Shown: positions 62,862-64,000 of the stretch, in pieces | How positions within the stretch are numbered: the stretch's first letter is position 1 | Layout of the letters: each line of letters starts with the position of its first letter | Assembly: GCA_022843025.1 (NCBI GenBank) | Contig: JALHOL010000002.1 | Location: 248,001-312,000, forward strand | DNA: 64,000 nucleotides | Origin: Paracoccaceae bacterium | GTDB taxonomy: Bacteria; Pseudomonadota; Alphaproteobacteria; Rhodobacterales; Rhodobacteraceae | Direction: 5' to 3' | Position numbers and translations under genes: made by a program | Notes under the pieces: model-generated | The model's input: the letters and a program-made list of their open reading frames with translations, nothing else | The model's database searches: none | What the model was told of the DNA's origin: nothing

Positions 62862-64000
62862 ATGCCCAAGGACACGCGCGACAGCCGCTATGACATCCTG
62901 TTCGAGCCCCTCCGCATCGGGCCGAAACTGGCCAAAAACCGTTTCTATCAAGTCCCCCACTGCAACGGCGGCGGCTACCGCGACCCATCAGCCGTGGTCG
63001 AAATGCGCCGGACCAAGGCCGAAGGCGGCTGGGGCGTCATCTTCACCGAACAGACCGAGATTCACCCCACCTCTGAGATCACCCCCTTTATCGAACAGCA
63101 TCTCTGGGATGACCGCGACATCCCCGCACTGGCCCGGATGGCCGAGGCGATGAAATCCCACGGCGCACTCGCAGGCATCCAGCTTGCCTATTCCGGCATC
63201 AACGGCCCCAACCTCTATTCCCGCGAAGTTCCCCTCGCCGTCTCGGGTGGCCCGATCCTGACCTTCACCTCTGATCCCGTGCAAGCGCGCACCATGGACC
63301 GCGAAGATATCCGCGACCTGCGCCGCTGGTTCCGCAACGCCTTTCGCCGGTCACAGACCGCAGGCTTTGACCTGATCTGCCTCTACGGCGCACATGGCTT
63401 TGGCATCCTGCAACATTTCCTTTCCCGCAACACCAATCACAGAACCGACGAATACGGTGGCAGCTTGGAGAACCGCGCCCGCTTCCTGCGCGAGATCGTC
63501 GACGAGGCGCGCGAAGAAACCAAGGGCGAGCTTGCCATTTCCCTGCGCCTTTCCTTGCACGAAGCAGGCGAGATGGGCTTTTCCAACACTGAACTCCGCG
63601 ACTTCATCGAAATGCACGGCGACCTTCCCGATATCTGGGATCTCGCCCATGGCACGTGGGAAGCCTGCTCCGGCACTTCGCGCTTCAAACCCGAAGGCGC
63701 GCAGGAAGACCTTGTAAAGGGCATCAAGGCGCTCACCAGCAAACCCGTCGTCGGCGTCGGCCGCTTCACCTCTGCCGATGCTATGGTGCGGCAAATCAGG
63801 TCCGGCGTGCTCGATTTCATCGGCGCTGCCCGCCCCTCCATCGCCGATCCTTACCTGCCCAAGAAGATCGAGGAAGGCCGCTTCGACGACATCCGCGAAT
63901 GCATCGGCTGCAACATCTGCGTCTCGGGCGACATGACCCAAGGCATCAGCCGCTGCACCCAGAACACCGCCTTCATGGAGGAATGGCGCAAAGGCTGGCA
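62862..64000 (+). CDS. Trimethylamine dehydrogenase-like FMN/4Fe-4S enzyme (3' partial)
   Basis: The frame stays open to the last base; 379 residues are visible. The FMN barrel resembles trimethylamine dehydrogenase: NRFYQVPHC with C34 at the position of the covalent-FMN cysteine, active-site YGAH (Y175, H178), WD at 259-260, and a 4Fe-4S motif C347, C350, C353 and C365. From memory of the dehydrogenase, the aromatic-cage Tyr60 is replaced by Gln (Q64), so the substrate may not be trimethylamine. Dimethylglycine or N-methylproline demethylases are alternatives. It starts 8 bases after the amidase stop. The C-terminal part is outside the window. Confidence 0.85.
   Translation, partial: MPKDTRDSRYDILFEPLRIGPKLAKNRFYQVPHCNGGGYRDPSAVVEMRRTKAEGGWGVIFTEQTEIHPTSEITPFIEQHLWDDRDIPALARMAEAMKSHGALAGIQLAYSGINGPNLYSREVPLAVSGGPILTFTSDPVQARTMDREDIRDLRRWFRNAFRRSQTAGFDLICLYGAHGFGILQHFLSRNTNHRTDEYGGSLENRARFLREIVDEAREETKGELAISLRLSLHEAGEMGFSNTELRDFIEMHGDLPDIWDLAHGTWEACSGTSRFKPEGAQEDLVKGIKALTSKPVVGVGRFTSADAMVRQIRSGVLDFIGAARPSIADPYLPKKIEEGRFDDIRECIGCNICVSGDMTQGISRCTQNTAFMEEWRKGW

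Overview
The window reads as a high-GC alphaproteobacterial chromosome of the Rhodobacterales (Rhodobacteraceae or roseobacter type). The basis is gene content: an ATP synthase zeta-type inhibitor, SspB-alpha, lysC next to ptsP, a purS/purC pair, an RNase E with a long acidic insertion, and a complete roseobacter-type trimethylamine pathway. Core genes sit close together, with many 1-4 bp overlaps. No rRNA genes, CRISPR arrays or intact insertion sequences were seen.

Region 1 (1 to about 9.65 kb) is accessory DNA. It carries an HNH endonuclease (5' end cut off by the window edge) converging on a double-domain DNA methyltransferase, a P4-type tyrosine integrase, an AlpA/MerR-like small HTH protein, a primase-helicase (AEP-like domain plus VirE/SF3 helicase) and a small zinc-ribbon membrane protein. 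It stops at a tRNA-Thr(CGU) gene whose 5' half is repeated 100 bp away, as expected at the border of an element that recombines in a tRNA anticodon loop. No capsid or conjugation genes are visible, so it resembles a P4-like satellite or a small integrative element.

Region 2 (about 9.7-37.9 kb) is mostly housekeeping: alcohol dehydrogenase, purS/purC, zeta inhibitor, a betaine-homocysteine methyltransferase-like enzyme, lysC, ptsP, EcsC-like protein, GNAT, flavin reductase, membrane protein, mtnP and apt (adenine salvage), an M15-like peptidase, chrA, sspB, fumC and its small downstream genes, a P450 coupled to a membrane hydrolase, ccdA, a TusA-like protein, rne, and dctB/dctD. DctD lacks the GAFTGA loop used to contact sigma-54. 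purQ closes this region.

Region 3 (about 38-51.9 kb) is a methylated-amine catabolic island. Tmm oxidises trimethylamine to TMAO, Tdm demethylates TMAO to dimethylamine and formaldehyde, and the dmmDABC operon takes dimethylamine to monomethylamine. A GlxA-type AraC regulator, an APC permease, an Amt-type channel, an EamA exporter and a 54-residue membrane protein complete the set. A short AT-rich motif recurs upstream of its transcription units. Monomethylamine genes (gmaS/mgs/mgd) are not in the window.

Region 4 (about 52.2-57.0 kb) is signalling: a response regulator with a degenerate GGDEF-like domain overlapping tail-to-tail with a LuxI-family AHL synthase, a small unknown protein, a membrane histidine kinase, an HPt protein and a single-domain response regulator. 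Region 5 (57.2-64.0 kb) is a LuxR-type regulator divergent from a polyamine-type ABC transporter operon, which continues into a nitrilase-superfamily amidase and a trimethylamine-dehydrogenase-like flavoprotein cut off by the window end.
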